Under the pieces are notes generated by a model, which was given only the letters and a program-made list of their open reading frames with translations, made no database searches and was not told where the DNA came from. Of a stretch of DNA of 64,000 nt, positions 34,387-46,180 are shown one piece after another. The translations under genes were made by a program, and so were the position numbers. Each line of letters starts with the position of its first letter. The first letter of the stretch is position 1. This DNA is from Scalesia atractyloides (lineage: Eukaryota > Streptophyta > Magnoliopsida > Asterales > Asteraceae), in NCBI GenBank assembly GCA_947069175.1, contig CAMTDV010001633.1, forward strand, positions 59,068,102-59,132,101, written 5' to 3'.

Positions 34387-35279
34387 TAAAATAGTTATAG
34401 TCGTTTGAAAATTGGGGGTGAAGTAGGTCACGCGAGAAAAGACCATAATACCATTCCTCCCTTAAATTAAAATGGACATGCGTTACCTTCAAGTTGTCTT
34501 CTACACTTCGCATGCTACGATTGTCTTGTACATAATCTCTCCCAATCCGACTATACTGTTATCATCATTTATTAGTGTAAGCCATTTATCCACAATCAAC
34601 TCAGTATCTTAAAATTAGTCTAGACTGTCTACTATCACCGTTGGGTCACATGCACAAATTACCAAATTGATCACTGATTAAGTAAAAACCTAGACAAGGC
34701 GGCATGTTTCCTTTGTCATAGCTGTCGCCCTATCATTCGATCATTCGTTTCCTGTTCACTTTTGTATTTCCCGTTCTCAATAAAGTTCAAGTTTTGAACT
34801 ATTAAATCGGCCAAAATCCATTGTTGACTCTAACCATTAATTCTAATATTATTAGTGAGCACTAATGGAATAATTCTATCGTAGAGATCAGAGACATAAT
34901 TCACATGGATATAGTAAATCTCGTTTAGGATGCTTTAATGATAGTCTTTACATTTTCTCTTTTACCCGTAGTATGGGGAAGAAGTAAACTTTAAAAGTAC
35001 TCCTAACTTAGTTGAGGAATGAAACAATATCATTTCTTTTATAAATCGTTCTGCAACATATTGTCATTTTCAAATTTCATTGACTTCTAGTGGAGAAATG
35101 TATTCTATAACAGTATAAAATAATTATTTCAAATTCTTCATAATAAAGAGATATATCAAACGAATTTTTGTTATTAAGCTTCGACCCAAAAACCTTTCTG
35201 GACTAAAAGCATTCCCGGCCCAATAATATAAAAAAGCTTAGCTCAAAATGAACGAATACCGAATTTTCCATAAGACGAT
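34387..35279. other. Intergenic DNA, no feature seen
   Basis: Unique-looking sequence with no convincing open frame. It ends in ACGAT (35275-35279), the left target-site copy of the Sirevirus-like insertion. Confidence 0.5.
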
Positions 35280-35972
35280 TGTTGGTCCCAGATTTATAAA
35301 AAAAAACAAGGTTTCTTTAATTTCAATATGGCAAATGATTTCAACAATAGTGAAAATATTGTGCGAAACTAGAAATCAAACTTTCAGAGAACAAAAGACA
35401 CCAAGTACAGAATTTTCATGTTTATATCACTTTGAATAAACAAAAAGGTTGTTTTACAATGTGATTATTTGCTATTGGAAAACGAATTCTATGATGAAAG
35501 AGGTGAGAGTGATGTAGGATGTATTAAATGCTATGCGCACTCTTGTGTCCTTCATCATTGGTGCTCCTGTTTATAGAAGTCTTGGGTGAATAAACTAATA
35601 GTTTATTCTTTCACTTGCGTCTGTATAGATAATTTCCCTTGAGTGTTTGTTCAATGAATCCTGCATGGGTCAACTTGTAACGTTCAAAAATGGCAGAGGC
35701 AAGTAGATATGCAAGTTGGTATGATCAGAAGTCTGATCATGTTGACTCATCAGAATTTCTGATGTTTGTTCTACCAGAATTTCTGGTCATTACTGCTTAT
35801 ATCAGAAACTGATGATTCTTCATCAGAAATACTATGTCTTCCATCAGAAATGCTTCCTTTGATGATGCTTTTCTTCGTGCAGATCTTGGTCTTCAGATTT
35901 CTTCTGTTTCATATGACTTTCTTTCTGCATAACTATATTTTCTTCAATACTTACAGTTTTAGGTTCCTAACA
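35280..35972 (-). repeat. Sirevirus-like 3' LTR
   Basis: Plus strand runs TGTTGGTCCC...TTCCTAACA. Just outside, CTTAGGGGGAAAT (minus strand, about 35973-35985) is the polypurine tract. It contains palindromes of the ATCAGAATTTCTGAT type at 35747-35763 and 35773-35787. Confidence 0.92.
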
Positions 35973-36246
35973 ATTTCCCCCTAAGTATTGTAAGAAAAAT
36001 AACAATCCAAATAAGAAAACATACTGAAAATGTACTTAGCAATACAACTGGAAATAAAATAGTGTTTTTCATCAGAATTTAAGTAAACTAGGTTTTAGTG
36101 ATCTTCAATACACTTTTGTAGAGATCTCCTTTCTTCAGCTTCTTCTTGTGATCTATCATCTTGTTGCAGGTTCTTATCATTTCTTTGTAACATTCTCTTG
36201 CAGTTGTCCATTCTGTTATAAGTTCATCAATTTCCTTTCTCTGTTT
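35973..36246 (-). pseudogene. PPT and last part of the env-like frame, cut off by the nested insertion
   Basis: Reading on the minus strand from 36246, the env-like frame continues for about 50 residues (Lys- and Glu-rich, helical) to a stop near 36090, then reaches the PPT. It is in phase with the frame ending at 43349 once one copy of the 5-bp target duplication is discounted. Confidence 0.75.
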
Positions 36247-36672
36247 TGTTGGTGCATATGTCTGTTGCCTACGTCATTGTATATCGAGTCTGAGTGATTA
36301 GAAGCTTAATATGTTAGAAATGAGGCGTATTTATGTATGTAAAGGAGCAAGTTCGCCCAGAACTCTAGATGTGAGAACAAGTTCCGCCGAACTTGTTCAA
36401 GACAAGTTCGCCCGAACTTGTAATCTTCCCAAGCGAACTTGACCTCCTATAAATATGTGCCTTGGGATTTCATTTGTAAGGATCAGAGATTTTGGCACAG
36501 AGACGGCGAAGCTCTGTCGGATCCGGAACTTGAATGTATTGAACATTATTGATCAATAAACAAACATTAAATGAGTAATTCTTGTTATTTGGTTAACACG
36601 TCATTAGTTTCCGCCTAATTGAACGTTAGAAACAAATCTAGGTTCCGATGCTAAAGGAGGAGGGTCCTATCA
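36247..36672 (+). repeat. 5' LTR of nested gag-only element
   Basis: Begins TGTTGGTGCATATG and ends TCCTATCA. Contains CTATAAATA as TATA box near 36449 and three palindromes of the AAGTTCGCCCGAACTT type between 36349 and 36420. Confidence 0.9.
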
Positions 36673-36674
36673 AG

Positions 36675-36690
36675 TGGTATCAGAGCCTGG
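36675..36690 (+). other. Primer-binding site
   Basis: TGGTATCAGAGCCTGG, the initiator tRNA-Met complement, two bases after the LTR. Confidence 0.92.
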
Positions 36691-36918
36691 ATACCTAGAT
36701 TTGGTGGAATCACTCTATTTCATCTCTTTTCTACAATATTTCTTATCTTTTTCACATATTTGAAGAATTCACGGACAAAAATGGCTAAAAATTGAATATG
36801 TCATGTAATATACACTTGTGGTAAACCCCTGAGAGTTTGAACATCAAATTCAAACGAATTGATATCAAAAAGTTGAAAAACCCATATTTGAAAAACTGAT
36901 TTTGGTCGAACTTAGGAT

Positions 36919-37293
36919 CAAGTTCGCCCGGACTTGATTAAAATTTCATTGATTTTAATCAAGTTCGCCCGAAGTTGATTGATATTTCAAGAGTTTTTGA
37001 GGAAGTCCGCTCGAACTTGTGCATTTTTCAACTAAATTTTCATCAAGTTCGCCCGAACTTGATTAAATTTGTTGAATTTTTCTACAAGTTCACCCGAACT
37101 TGGTCTTCTTTCTTGAAAATCTTATAAGTTCGCCCAAACATATAGCAGGGAGAAATTTTCAAACTGTCAACACAAGTTCGCTCGAACTTGTCTAAAAACA
37201 AAAATCTGATTTTTCATAACTACAAGTTCGCCCGAACTTGTGTTAAAACAAAACCTGATTTCTCACAAACTGCAAGTTCGCCCGAACTTGTCA
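36919..37293 (+). repeat. Array of nine 16-bp palindromes in the leader
   Basis: Nine copies or close variants of AAGTTCGCCCGAACTT (7-bp arms around two bases), starting near 36919, 36959, 37003, 37043, 37084, 37120, 37170, 37221 and 37271. Spacing is 36-51 bp. They lie between the PBS and the gag ATG; the same palindrome recurs in both LTRs. Confidence 0.9.
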
Positions 37294-37359
37294 GTGTACT
37301 GATTATTTCTCGAAGTTTGTGAACGTGTGTTTTCAGAAAAAGTTCGTTAATTTTTCAAG

Positions 37360-38665
37360 ATGGAAGATTTTCATAACATGTTTGCTTCACAAGTGGCTTC
37401 TTCGTCAAATGCAAATAACATCGCGGTCAATCAGATGAATATCGACAACGAGATGGGTACTACGACTAAACCGCCGAAACTTATGAGTATGGACAAGTTT
37501 GAGGGATGGAAAGAGAAGTTTGTAAACTGGGTACAAGCTAATTAGTTCCATAGCTGGGTTGCGGTAGAAAACGGATACAAATGGCCAAAGGATGAGCGAG
37601 AACAAGATCTGCCTTTGATTACGTTTACACCTGCTGATAAAGAGGCATATGTGGCCGAAAAGAAAATGATTAGCCTTATTCAACAATCTGTGATGGAAGA
37701 TATTTTGATATTACTACCTGAATGTGAAACATCACAAGAATTGTGGCAAGCTCGTTGTAACAAATTCAAAGGAAGCGATGAAATGATAAAGAGCAAAAAG
37801 GCCTTAATTAAGAAAGAGTTCGAGATCTTCACGATGATCAAAGGTGAAACTATGAAACAAATGATTGATAGATATTGTCACCTAATGGTCCAGATGCGAA
37901 GGCATGATATCAAGAGAAGTATGGAAGAGCAGATACAGAAGTTGGCTGACGCACATCTAGAGGGAGAGTGGACAACGTATCTGTTGATTCTAAATAATAG
38001 CCCGGCCTGGAGACATTTCAAATTGTCATCTTTCATTGACAAATTAGAAGGTCATGAAATGGAGTTAATGAAGATTGGAAAATCAAAGAATGCAAATGTT
38101 GTTCAAGATGTGGGTGTGTATTACAAAGGAGGTGTTCAAGATACTCCGATTCAGAGTCCGAAAATTCAAACAGCATTCAGTGCTAATATGAATTCAACGA
38201 ATTATTCGTCACAGAATCAAAGTTCTCCAAATAATGGATATTCAAGCACGGGTTCAAATTCTTCGTTTCAAAATCAGAACAATCAGTCGTATCAGAAAAA
38301 CCAATCCAGTTCTGATCCGAATGTTTTTTAGTGCAACATTGGAGTTAATCTAAAGAATGTTTTTCCTGAAAAAGTAGCTAAACAACACATAGCATTTCTT
38401 GCTACTGTTTTGGAATCTTATAAATGTTTAGTTGCTGGGAAGATCGGAAATCCTGAAATGACAGCTGAAGATTATGATCAGGTGGATGAAGAAGAGCTTG
38501 AACTGATGGATATCAAATGGAGTCTAGCATCAATCATCAGAAGGGTTACCAAGTTTGTAGCACTCACTGGAAGAGATATTGGTACTTCAAGCAATAAGCT
38601 TTGGATTTGACAAGACAAAAGTCACATGCTTCAGATGTTACAAAAGGGACATTTTAAACGTGAAT
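37360..38665 (+). pseudogene. gag: Copia Gag (UBN2-type) of nested element, with stops and a frameshift
   Basis: ATG at 37360. One frame runs to 38610, interrupted by two in-frame TAG codons at 37543-37545 and 38329-38331. The core resembles the copia gag family UBN2 (TSQELWQARCNKFKGSDEMI, MKQMIDRYCHLMVQM). The tail has EVDEEELELMD-like acidic and IKWSLASIIRR segments, then TCFRC, where a one-base shift separates the first two Cys of the CCHC knuckle from GHFKREC. Confidence 0.82.
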
Positions 38666-40830
38666 GTACCAATCAAGAAGCAAGTGGAAACCAAAGTCCT
38701 TTCGGCAACAATAACGATTATTACAAGAAAGCGCTACAATACAAGCCATACCCAAAAAGGACACAAGTCGAGTGCAAGATAACTCTTTAAAGCCAACTGA
38801 ACAAGCTTTAGTTGTGACTCACGAAGACGAAGGGTTTGATTGGAACAGGTATATCGGGAAGAAGACTGGTGTTGCTATGATGGCAGAAATAGTTGATGAA
38901 GCTGAATCATCATATGATGATGCTGTTCTGGAAAATGCAATTCTGAACGAATACATGCAGAGAGCCGAGGAAGAGGAGATGGTGTATCTAGAAACTCAAA
39001 AGCAAAATGCAATGAAATCCGAGGCTGAAAAGGTAAATTCTGAGGTAAATATGTTAGAAAAGGAAATTGTGAAAGTTGTGGAGGTTGAAAAACCTTGCAC
39101 AAAGTGCACAAATCCTTGTGAGCAATGTGCTGAAAAGTCTAAAATCATAAGTGAAATGACTGTGCATAACGAAAATTTTCGTTATGGTTACAGAACAATA
39201 AAAGAGGCTTATGAAAAAATGAGAGGAACTTATTGTAATGTCGAAAAATCTAATCGAGAATTAAGTGCTAATGTAACAATGTTAAGTGCAACTGTAATTG
39301 AGAAACAAAAAGCAATTAACATGTATATTGACACTATTGCTAAAACAAGAAGAGAGTTCAAGACATGAAGATAGAAACTGAGAGGGTAAGGCAATTGTTA
39401 AAAAGTTACACCATAAACGCATATGTCATTGATCACATTCTCCCTATGATTAAATCGGAGGAAAATGATGATAAACCAAAGAGTCAAAAACGTAAAGAAT
39501 ACGGAAATGTTCCACCGCCACTACTTGCGAGTTACTGCCGCAAGAAAGAGGATGGTATTGAAAAGGCAATAAACATAACACTTTTATCTGAACAAAAAAG
39601 ATAAATTGCATGAGAACATTGACGTAGTCTATACAAAATCAAACAATGACAGTGAAGTGGTGGTAAACAATGTGGTAAAGAATGTCTTAGGAAAAGATTC
39701 TGACGATGGCCGCTTTGAAAGCGCCAACTCAAGTTCGAACAACTTGGAATCACAATCCGAAGATGACGATACATTGTCTGAAAATGATCTAAGTGATGAT
39801 CCTAACGTTTTCATGTACAAGGTTAAGGAATCTGATAGATTATATTTCAAAGATTGCTTTCCGATTCAGAACTTGAAAGAAGATCAAATCGACAAATTGT
39901 TCAAACTTGTAGAAGTTTCGTCAGATGATCTTAAGAAAAATGAAAAGAAGTTTTACTCGAAACCCAAAAGGAACTTTAACAACTACCGAAAGAATGGTGG
40001 TGATTTTCCTGAGAACAGGAGAGCAGGATTGGGTTTGGAGGTAAGTGAAGATGAGCCGAAAAAGAACAAGAAGTTGCCATTCTACGAATACAAAGGTAAA
40101 AATATGAACTTTGTATATGGGACAAACACGGTTCAAGAAGAAAGCTTGATCGGTAAGCAATCAAATGAGGAGTTTAAGAAAGAGAAAGAACTTCGGGACA
40201 AGGCTAAGGCCACAAGTAGAGTAAAACCCACTAGTGGACATGCTCATGATACTCGGACTTGCTTTAAATGCAATGAAGTTGGTCACATTGCTCGCAAGTG
40301 TCCGAAATCAAAGTCTGTGTTTCCATGAAGAAAAACAGTTTCAAAAGATGAAAGACAAAAACAACTAGAGATTGAGAAACCAATCAAAATGTTAAAAAGA
40401 AACAATGAGTCTAAAGAAGAAATGAAACCTAAAACTGTTTTGAAGTTTGAAAACTCAACTTTTGAAAAAGGTGAATCTTCCAAATCAAACGAAAATAAAG
40501 ATTCAAGGTTTTACATTAAAAAGGCAAGAAGTAAATCACAATCCTGGGTTGCCAAAAAGAAAGTTTGTTCATCATCAGAAAGTGAAAAGTCTGTTTCTAA
40601 TAAAACTAAAAATGTCAAATCAAATAAATCAGAAATAAAAAAAATGATCTTTTAAAGTCAAATTTTTCAAAACAAACAAAGAAAGAAAAGGTCGAAAAGT
40701 CTTCAAAATTGACATCGGACGAAATGTTTGATGATGATTTTGATTACTATGATGAATTTGAAAGTGATTACGATGATCTTTATCAAGTTCAACCCAAAAC
40801 CAAAAAGATTTGGGTTTCATTATTCAAGTA
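38666..40830 (+). pseudogene. gag: Gag C-terminal extension of nested element
   Basis: Continues the gag chain in shifting frames. 38772-39368 has EDEGFDWNRY, a CxxC-rich patch (CTKCTNPCEQCAEK) and coiled-coil-like heptads. 39365-39604 follows. 39606-40328 is acidic, with a complete second zinc knuckle (CFKCNEVGHIARKC). 40389-40655 is a Lys/Ser-rich tail followed by a very acidic patch (40710-40800). Length and two knuckles exceed a standard copia gag. Confidence 0.72.
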
Positions 40831-41008
40831 GTTACTTTTATGTGTAGGGGCTTTCAAGATCCACATTGTCAAAGTGTTATCTGGATAGCGGAGCTTCATG
40901 TCACTTAACTTATTCTGAAAATGTCATATCTTTGTCATTTTGTGGGGGAGTAGTTGAAAAGCAAATTGGTAAAAGATCAAAGTGTGAAAATCCACACCGT
41001 TGAATAGA
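40831..41008 (+). pseudogene. pol: Copia protease, N-terminal remnant
   Basis: YLDSGASCHLT near 40878-40912 is the canonical copia aspartic protease active site (family usually LDSGAS plus HMT). The frame closes at a stop near 41005. The rest of the protease and all of the remaining pol are absent. Confidence 0.8.
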
Positions 41009-42910
41009 AAACTGATTTTATATCAAAACCATTTATTCTTTCACGTAAATGAGTTTAATGGTTTATTTGTTAAACAGGTGCAGATGCAGATGTTGAAAAA
41101 GGATCGGTCGACGAGTTCTCGTGATCCTCATTGGTTTGTTATCTTTCTAGAATAGAATTTCTTAAAAACTAAAATACAAAAATATGTTTTTGATTTTAGG
41201 GGAGTAAGAAAATTTTTAAAAAAATCAAAAACATATGAAAAATGTAAAAAATTCAAAAACATTTGAAAAATTCAAAAAGTACAAAAACATTGAAAAAGCA
41301 AAAAGAATTTGTTGTCACAAAGGAAATGATAGTACTTCAGTGGACTATCACAGATGCTAAAGAATTGTAAAATTTAAAAGTGATAAACAAGTCTTACTGT
41401 GGATGTGTTGATAGACTTTACACGTTCAGTAAATTAATTCTGAGATTTAAACTAAATTTTACAAATGCTTAATCTTGTGGATTAACATCTCTCGGATATA
41501 TGGACTTAGTACTCCGAAATTTCATTTGAGAGATTGCTTGATTCTGAGATACAAGGTCTTTATAGATGATTGATATCTGGGGTATTATACAAGTTCTTCT
41601 GATTTTGCGGAAGCAATAGCCTAGAACTTCTATAATGCTTTTGCTAAAAATCCCTAAACTGCATGCAAAACTGGAAAAGAATCGAAAGATCTAATCATTT
41701 GCAGTGCTGAAAAGATTCCTTAAGTGGAACACACCTTAAAGACGAGCCTTCATCTCTTTGTCTGTACGGTAGTACTAACCTGAGCTCTCAAGGTCTCGCA
41801 TAACCCAGATGCAGATATCAGTTAAGCTATACTCACCTGTAAGATGAAATCCAAGGAATCTTGATACGGAAGTATATCCTGAGATGTGAACCATAGTTAA
41901 GTCAAGTTTCATAATTCATACCTAACATATCTTGGAACAATTGAGAAATGTGTCGAAGTTTAAGTGGACAAACATATCGACAATCTAGGAAAACGAGTTT
42001 AAAACTTAAAGTCTCAAAAAGGTCAACGGTACTGGTGATATGTCTCAAACAACTGATATGATTCTTAGACATGAATTCATAAAAATATGTCTGTAAATAT
42101 GTTTGTACATAGTTTACTTTCTTTACTTGCTTTACAGATTAAAAACAAAAAGATTTTCAGTGTGTTTTAGCATAAACTTTATAAAATTCAAAAAGATTTT
42201 GTTTCTTCATTAGTTTCTACAAGCCAATGATAGAGAACGGTTCTTCGAAGTCTGGTAAGATGCTTCTATGGTGAAAATCTTAATGACATCTGTTGAAAAA
42301 ACAAAATGATCGAAAGTGTTAAAAAGTTCATTAATTTGAAACTTTAAAATTATAGAAAAACATTGGTTTGTTCATAACGGTCTTTCAAATCGAGGTCATT
42401 AATTTGGACTCGATAAATGAAATTGGTTAACCAAGGTCATTGACTTGGACTTGGTCAACTAAGTGGATTTCATAATTGATAAACATATGAATGGTCAAGG
42501 TTTTAAATGTAAAAATGTTCAAGGTCATTAATTTGAACTTGAATATCTAAAAATATTAAGAGTGGAGATGAAATTTTGAAATGTTAATGTTACAAAATTT
42601 CAAAGTTTGAACCTGAAATGTTTATTTGAATGTCTGAGAAATTTGAAACAGAAGTAAAGTTTTAGGGGAAGCAGGATAAAACGTTAAAGATACCAGAAAG
42701 CTCAAAGTAAGGGGGAGCAAAGCTCATAGCAGGAGGGAGCATGGTGATTAGAGTTTTATCAAGACTAGCTCAAGAGACTGAGAAGAATTGAAGATCAAAG
42801 ACGTTAAAGTTATTCAAGACTAAAGATCAAGAGAATGATAAAGACTAGGGAGCTTATTTGGAGTCAAAATGATCACAGCAAATGACTACGGCAACATCCA
42901 AGGGGGAGTC
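41009..42910 (+). other. Non-coding 3' part of nested element, ending in PPT
   Basis: No coding frame. It has repeats of a GGTCATTAATTTGGACTTG-like motif at 42380-42560 and A-rich tracts. The PPT CCAAGGGGGAGTC is at 42898-42910, directly before the 3' LTR. Confidence 0.7.
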
Positions 42911-43348
42911 TGTTGGTGCATATGTCTATTGCCTACGTCATTGTATATCGAGTCTGAGTGATTAGAGCTTAATCTGTTAGAAACGAGGCGTATTTATGTA
43001 TGTAAAGGACCAAGTTCGCCCGGAACTCTAGATGTGAGAACAAGTTCGGCCGAACTTGTCCCATAACTTATTCAAGACAAGTTCGCCAGAACTTGTAATC
43101 ATCCCAAGCAAACTTGACCTCCTATAAATATGTGCCTTGGGATTTCACTTGTAAGGATCAGAGATTTTGGGCACAGAGACGTCGAAGCTCTGTCGGATCC
43201 GGAACTTGAATGTATTGAACATTATTGATCAATAAACAAACATTAAATGAGTAATTCTTGTTATTTGGTTAACACGTCATTAGTTTCCGCCTAATTGAAC
43301 GTTAGAAACAAATCTAGGTTCCTATGCTAAAGGAGGACGGTCCTAACA
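42911..43348 (+). repeat. 3' LTR of nested gag-only element
   Basis: TGTTGGTGCATATG to GGTCCTAACA. Relative to the 5' LTR it has 12 extra bases near 43060. Three AAGTTCG-type palindromes at 43011-43096. Confidence 0.9.
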
Positions 43349-46180
43349 TGTATTTCCTTGTTCAAACCTTTGGCTTCAAGTTGTGCTTGCTTGATGTTCA
43401 TGCATTCTTGAATATACTTGAGAGTTTGGTTTGAATACTTATAAATTTCATGAACTCTGAATAGAGATTTCTGTTCTAATTGATCCCTGAATGCTACTAA
43501 GAGTGTGGGTTCTTCAAGAATCATACATGTTCTAGTTCCTTTTTCAAGATGAGCAGGTATGGAAGTATCAGGTGGTGAGACTTGTACTTTGTTGTTTGTA
43601 AGATGATCAAATGTGATGCATAGATCAAAATCAACAAGTGCTGCTCTGGTGTACATCTTAATTGCCATTTTTTGTATGTTATCCAGCCCTCTTCTGATTT
43701 CTTGTGGTTTTCCCTTTTCTTGATCAAGCAGTTGTTTGATTCTTGCAATATCCAATGGATGGAGTCCTTGTAGATCACTATCTAGTACCTGTTCTTCACT
43801 TGAGTCCTTCCTTACCCATTGATACCTATTTTGTTTATAAGCTCCTAGAATCTGATCACTTTCACTCTTTGTCTTGATGCTTATAAACCTTGTGATAGGA
43901 TTGTTCAATGGTTTGTGGAGACATCTTCCTCTACTGATTATTGCTTCTCTGATGTTTCTGCATATTGGAATGAGTGGTCTTTCATGCTTGTCTGATGTCT
44001 CATCCCAATAGTAGTGCTGTAGATTGAATTCTAGAAACACCATTGAATCTTGATCTATTTCCTATATGAAGCATTCAATCAGTTCTCCATCTGGACCTTT
44101 TCTAACACTAGGTTTTGGCTTCTTTGATGATGTGGCTGAGCTTTCCCATTTTCTTTTTTTTTTTGATTCATTTAGATTTTGACTGAAGATGGTTTCCCCT
44201 GATGATGCAGGTCTTTGTGGGAGACTTGATGATTCTCTTAACTTCTATATCTGAGGAGGAAGCGGCAAACCTCTTGATTACTTCTTCTTTTGATAGTTCT
44301 GGTGGCGGTCCCATGATGGTAAGAAGTGGTTTGTCTTTGAAAGTTTCAACATAGATTTTTTTCTAGTGGAACTTCTTGTGCTTCATTTCTTTCTGATTGG
44401 TGTTCCTGAGTGCTGTCAGGTGTGTATGTTGTTTCTGAAGTAACATGAGGAATTGTCTTGCTAGAGCTAGCAATCCTTGCCATGTCTCGTTGGAGCTTTA
44501 TCACAACATTCTCTATTTTCTTCATATTTTTCTTTTCTTCTTCATGCACCAAACTGAATTCCTTTTGAGCTTCACCTTTAAAAGATTTCCATTCATCTTC
44601 AAGCTTGTTTAGAGCATCCACCATGTTGTTGTTTGTTGCATTGAGTCGCTCAAATTCTTCTTTTAGGAACCAGAGGATGATGATTCTCTACTTTCAACAA
44701 ATTTCTTGATTGCATTTACTTCATTGACCAGTTTGTTGATTTCTGCCTCCATCTTGCTGCTATCTTTCCTTTGTAGTCTCTCCAGAATCTTTGCATTGTT
44801 CACTGATTGATTTCTGATCACTTCAACTTTTTCTGATATTGCTTTGATATCAGATCTTTGTTCTCCCAGTTCTTTCAGTATCTGATCTAGATTTTCTTCT
44901 GTTGAAGACTTGGTGCATGCTTTGACAACATTTTCCAAAATTTGGGCATCCATGTCTTCTTATGATATTGGTTTCTTGTGAGTGGGTAAGAGTGTTGGAA
45001 CAACAGATGTTCCTTCTAACTGACCAGCAGAGGACATACCTTCTGCAGTTGTTAAAGGGTCAATTTGAGCACTCAACTTAGCTTGAATTCCTTTACCAGT
45101 CATTTGAAACAAATTTAAATCTGGATTTTCCTCACTTCCTTGAAACATTACAGTGAATGGTTCTCGGTGAGTTGTTGAGAAATGCATCTTTCTCATGTCC
45201 ATATTTCCTTGATCAACTAAGTGATTTCCACCTATTGTTGTACCCACTTCCTCCTCATTATATGATTCAGAAAATGGACCAATAGAACTACTAACTACCG
45301 TATTTTGCAGTTTTCTAGCTTTTAATCTATAGTCACCACATACAGAATTACCAGAATCTGAATCATCTTTAGTTTCAGCAGTCTAAACAGAATGATGAGT
45401 TTGTTCACCTGTAAAAGTAGGGCATTGTTCAATCTGGTGAAGGTTTTCTGATGTAATTCTGATGGATTGTTCATCAGAATTCTCTGTATCTTCTATCTCT
45501 TGAGCTGTTGACTCATCATCTTCATCAACTGGTGAGCTGCTATCATGGGCTTCTGGTTGGTTCATCTTTTCTTGTCTAATAAGCTCATACCTCTGTTTAT
45601 ATGGTGAATTTTCTGACAGCATGCTGATAAGATATTCTGACAATTGTGGATAATCTCTTATTGCTTTCCAAGCTCCTTTGGCATTCCAGGGCTTCATGAC
45701 AGATGTTTTCCAGACATTTTCTGATGCAGGTAGTTCCATTTCTGTTTCTTCAAACCTTTGTGCAATCAAAATTGACCAAAATCTGGGAAAGGGTAGGTGG
45801 GATGGACTTCTTTTGTTGTGTGCAATCACAGATTTTCTCATCAAGTGAAATATTTCAGTAGCATATTCAATTTGAAAACCAATGATGAGTCCATACATGA
45901 TTGTGAGAGCACTCTGGTTTGTTTGATTTGTTCCCCCTATCTTTGATGTTAAGCACTTGGTCAGTACTTCCATCATTACTTGCCATAAGGCAGGTAATTC
46001 CTTTCTTTTGAGTTCAGAAATTCTATCATAACTTGGCAGTTTTCATCATACTCTTCAATCATTGAGTTCATTTGTAGGTTGTTTTCTTTGTTGGGTAAGT
46101 AATATCGAGCATCAATGAATGGAACAATGTGTTCTACTGGTTGGATTTTGAGGTTTACGTTTTGAACACCATGTCGGTTG
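43349..46180 (-). pseudogene. Env-like region of Sirevirus-like element, part 2 (coiled-coil rich)
   Basis: Open pieces in element order: about 46175-45383 (VEHIVPFIDARYYLPNKE, then NESALTIMYGL-like text), 45247-44960, 44953-44663 (ILKELGEQRSDIKAISEKVE, heptad pattern), 44624-44346 (EEEKKNMKKIENVVIKLQRD, heptads) and 44043-43349 (LVDFDLCITFDHLTNNKVQV). They lie downstream of pol, where Sireviruses carry an env-like gene. The visible character is hydrophilic and coiled-coil, with no obvious signal peptide or fusion peptide, so 'envelope' is only positional. Several frameshifts, and then the nested insertion. Confidence 0.68.

Larger units (their letters stand above)
36247..43348 (+). mobile_element. 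Gag-only, non-autonomous copia-derived element nested in the Sirevirus-like element
   Basis: LTRs at 36247-36672 and 42911-43348, a PBS at 36675, a PPT at 42899-42910, and a target duplication TGTTT/TGTAT (36242-36246 and 43349-43353, one mismatch). The interior has a long gag and a protease start, but integrase, RT and RNase H are absent: 41010-42898 is non-coding. The design resembles the plant TR-GAG class of non-autonomous elements, which would need pol from a relative. LTRs differ at about 14 of 425 positions plus a 12-bp indel by my count. Confidence 0.85.

Noticed and set aside
36919..37293. Regularly spaced short repeats resembling a CRISPR array
   Set aside because: Repeats are 16-bp palindromes in a plant retrotransposon leader between PBS and gag; spacers are related AT-rich leader sequence and no cas genes exist.
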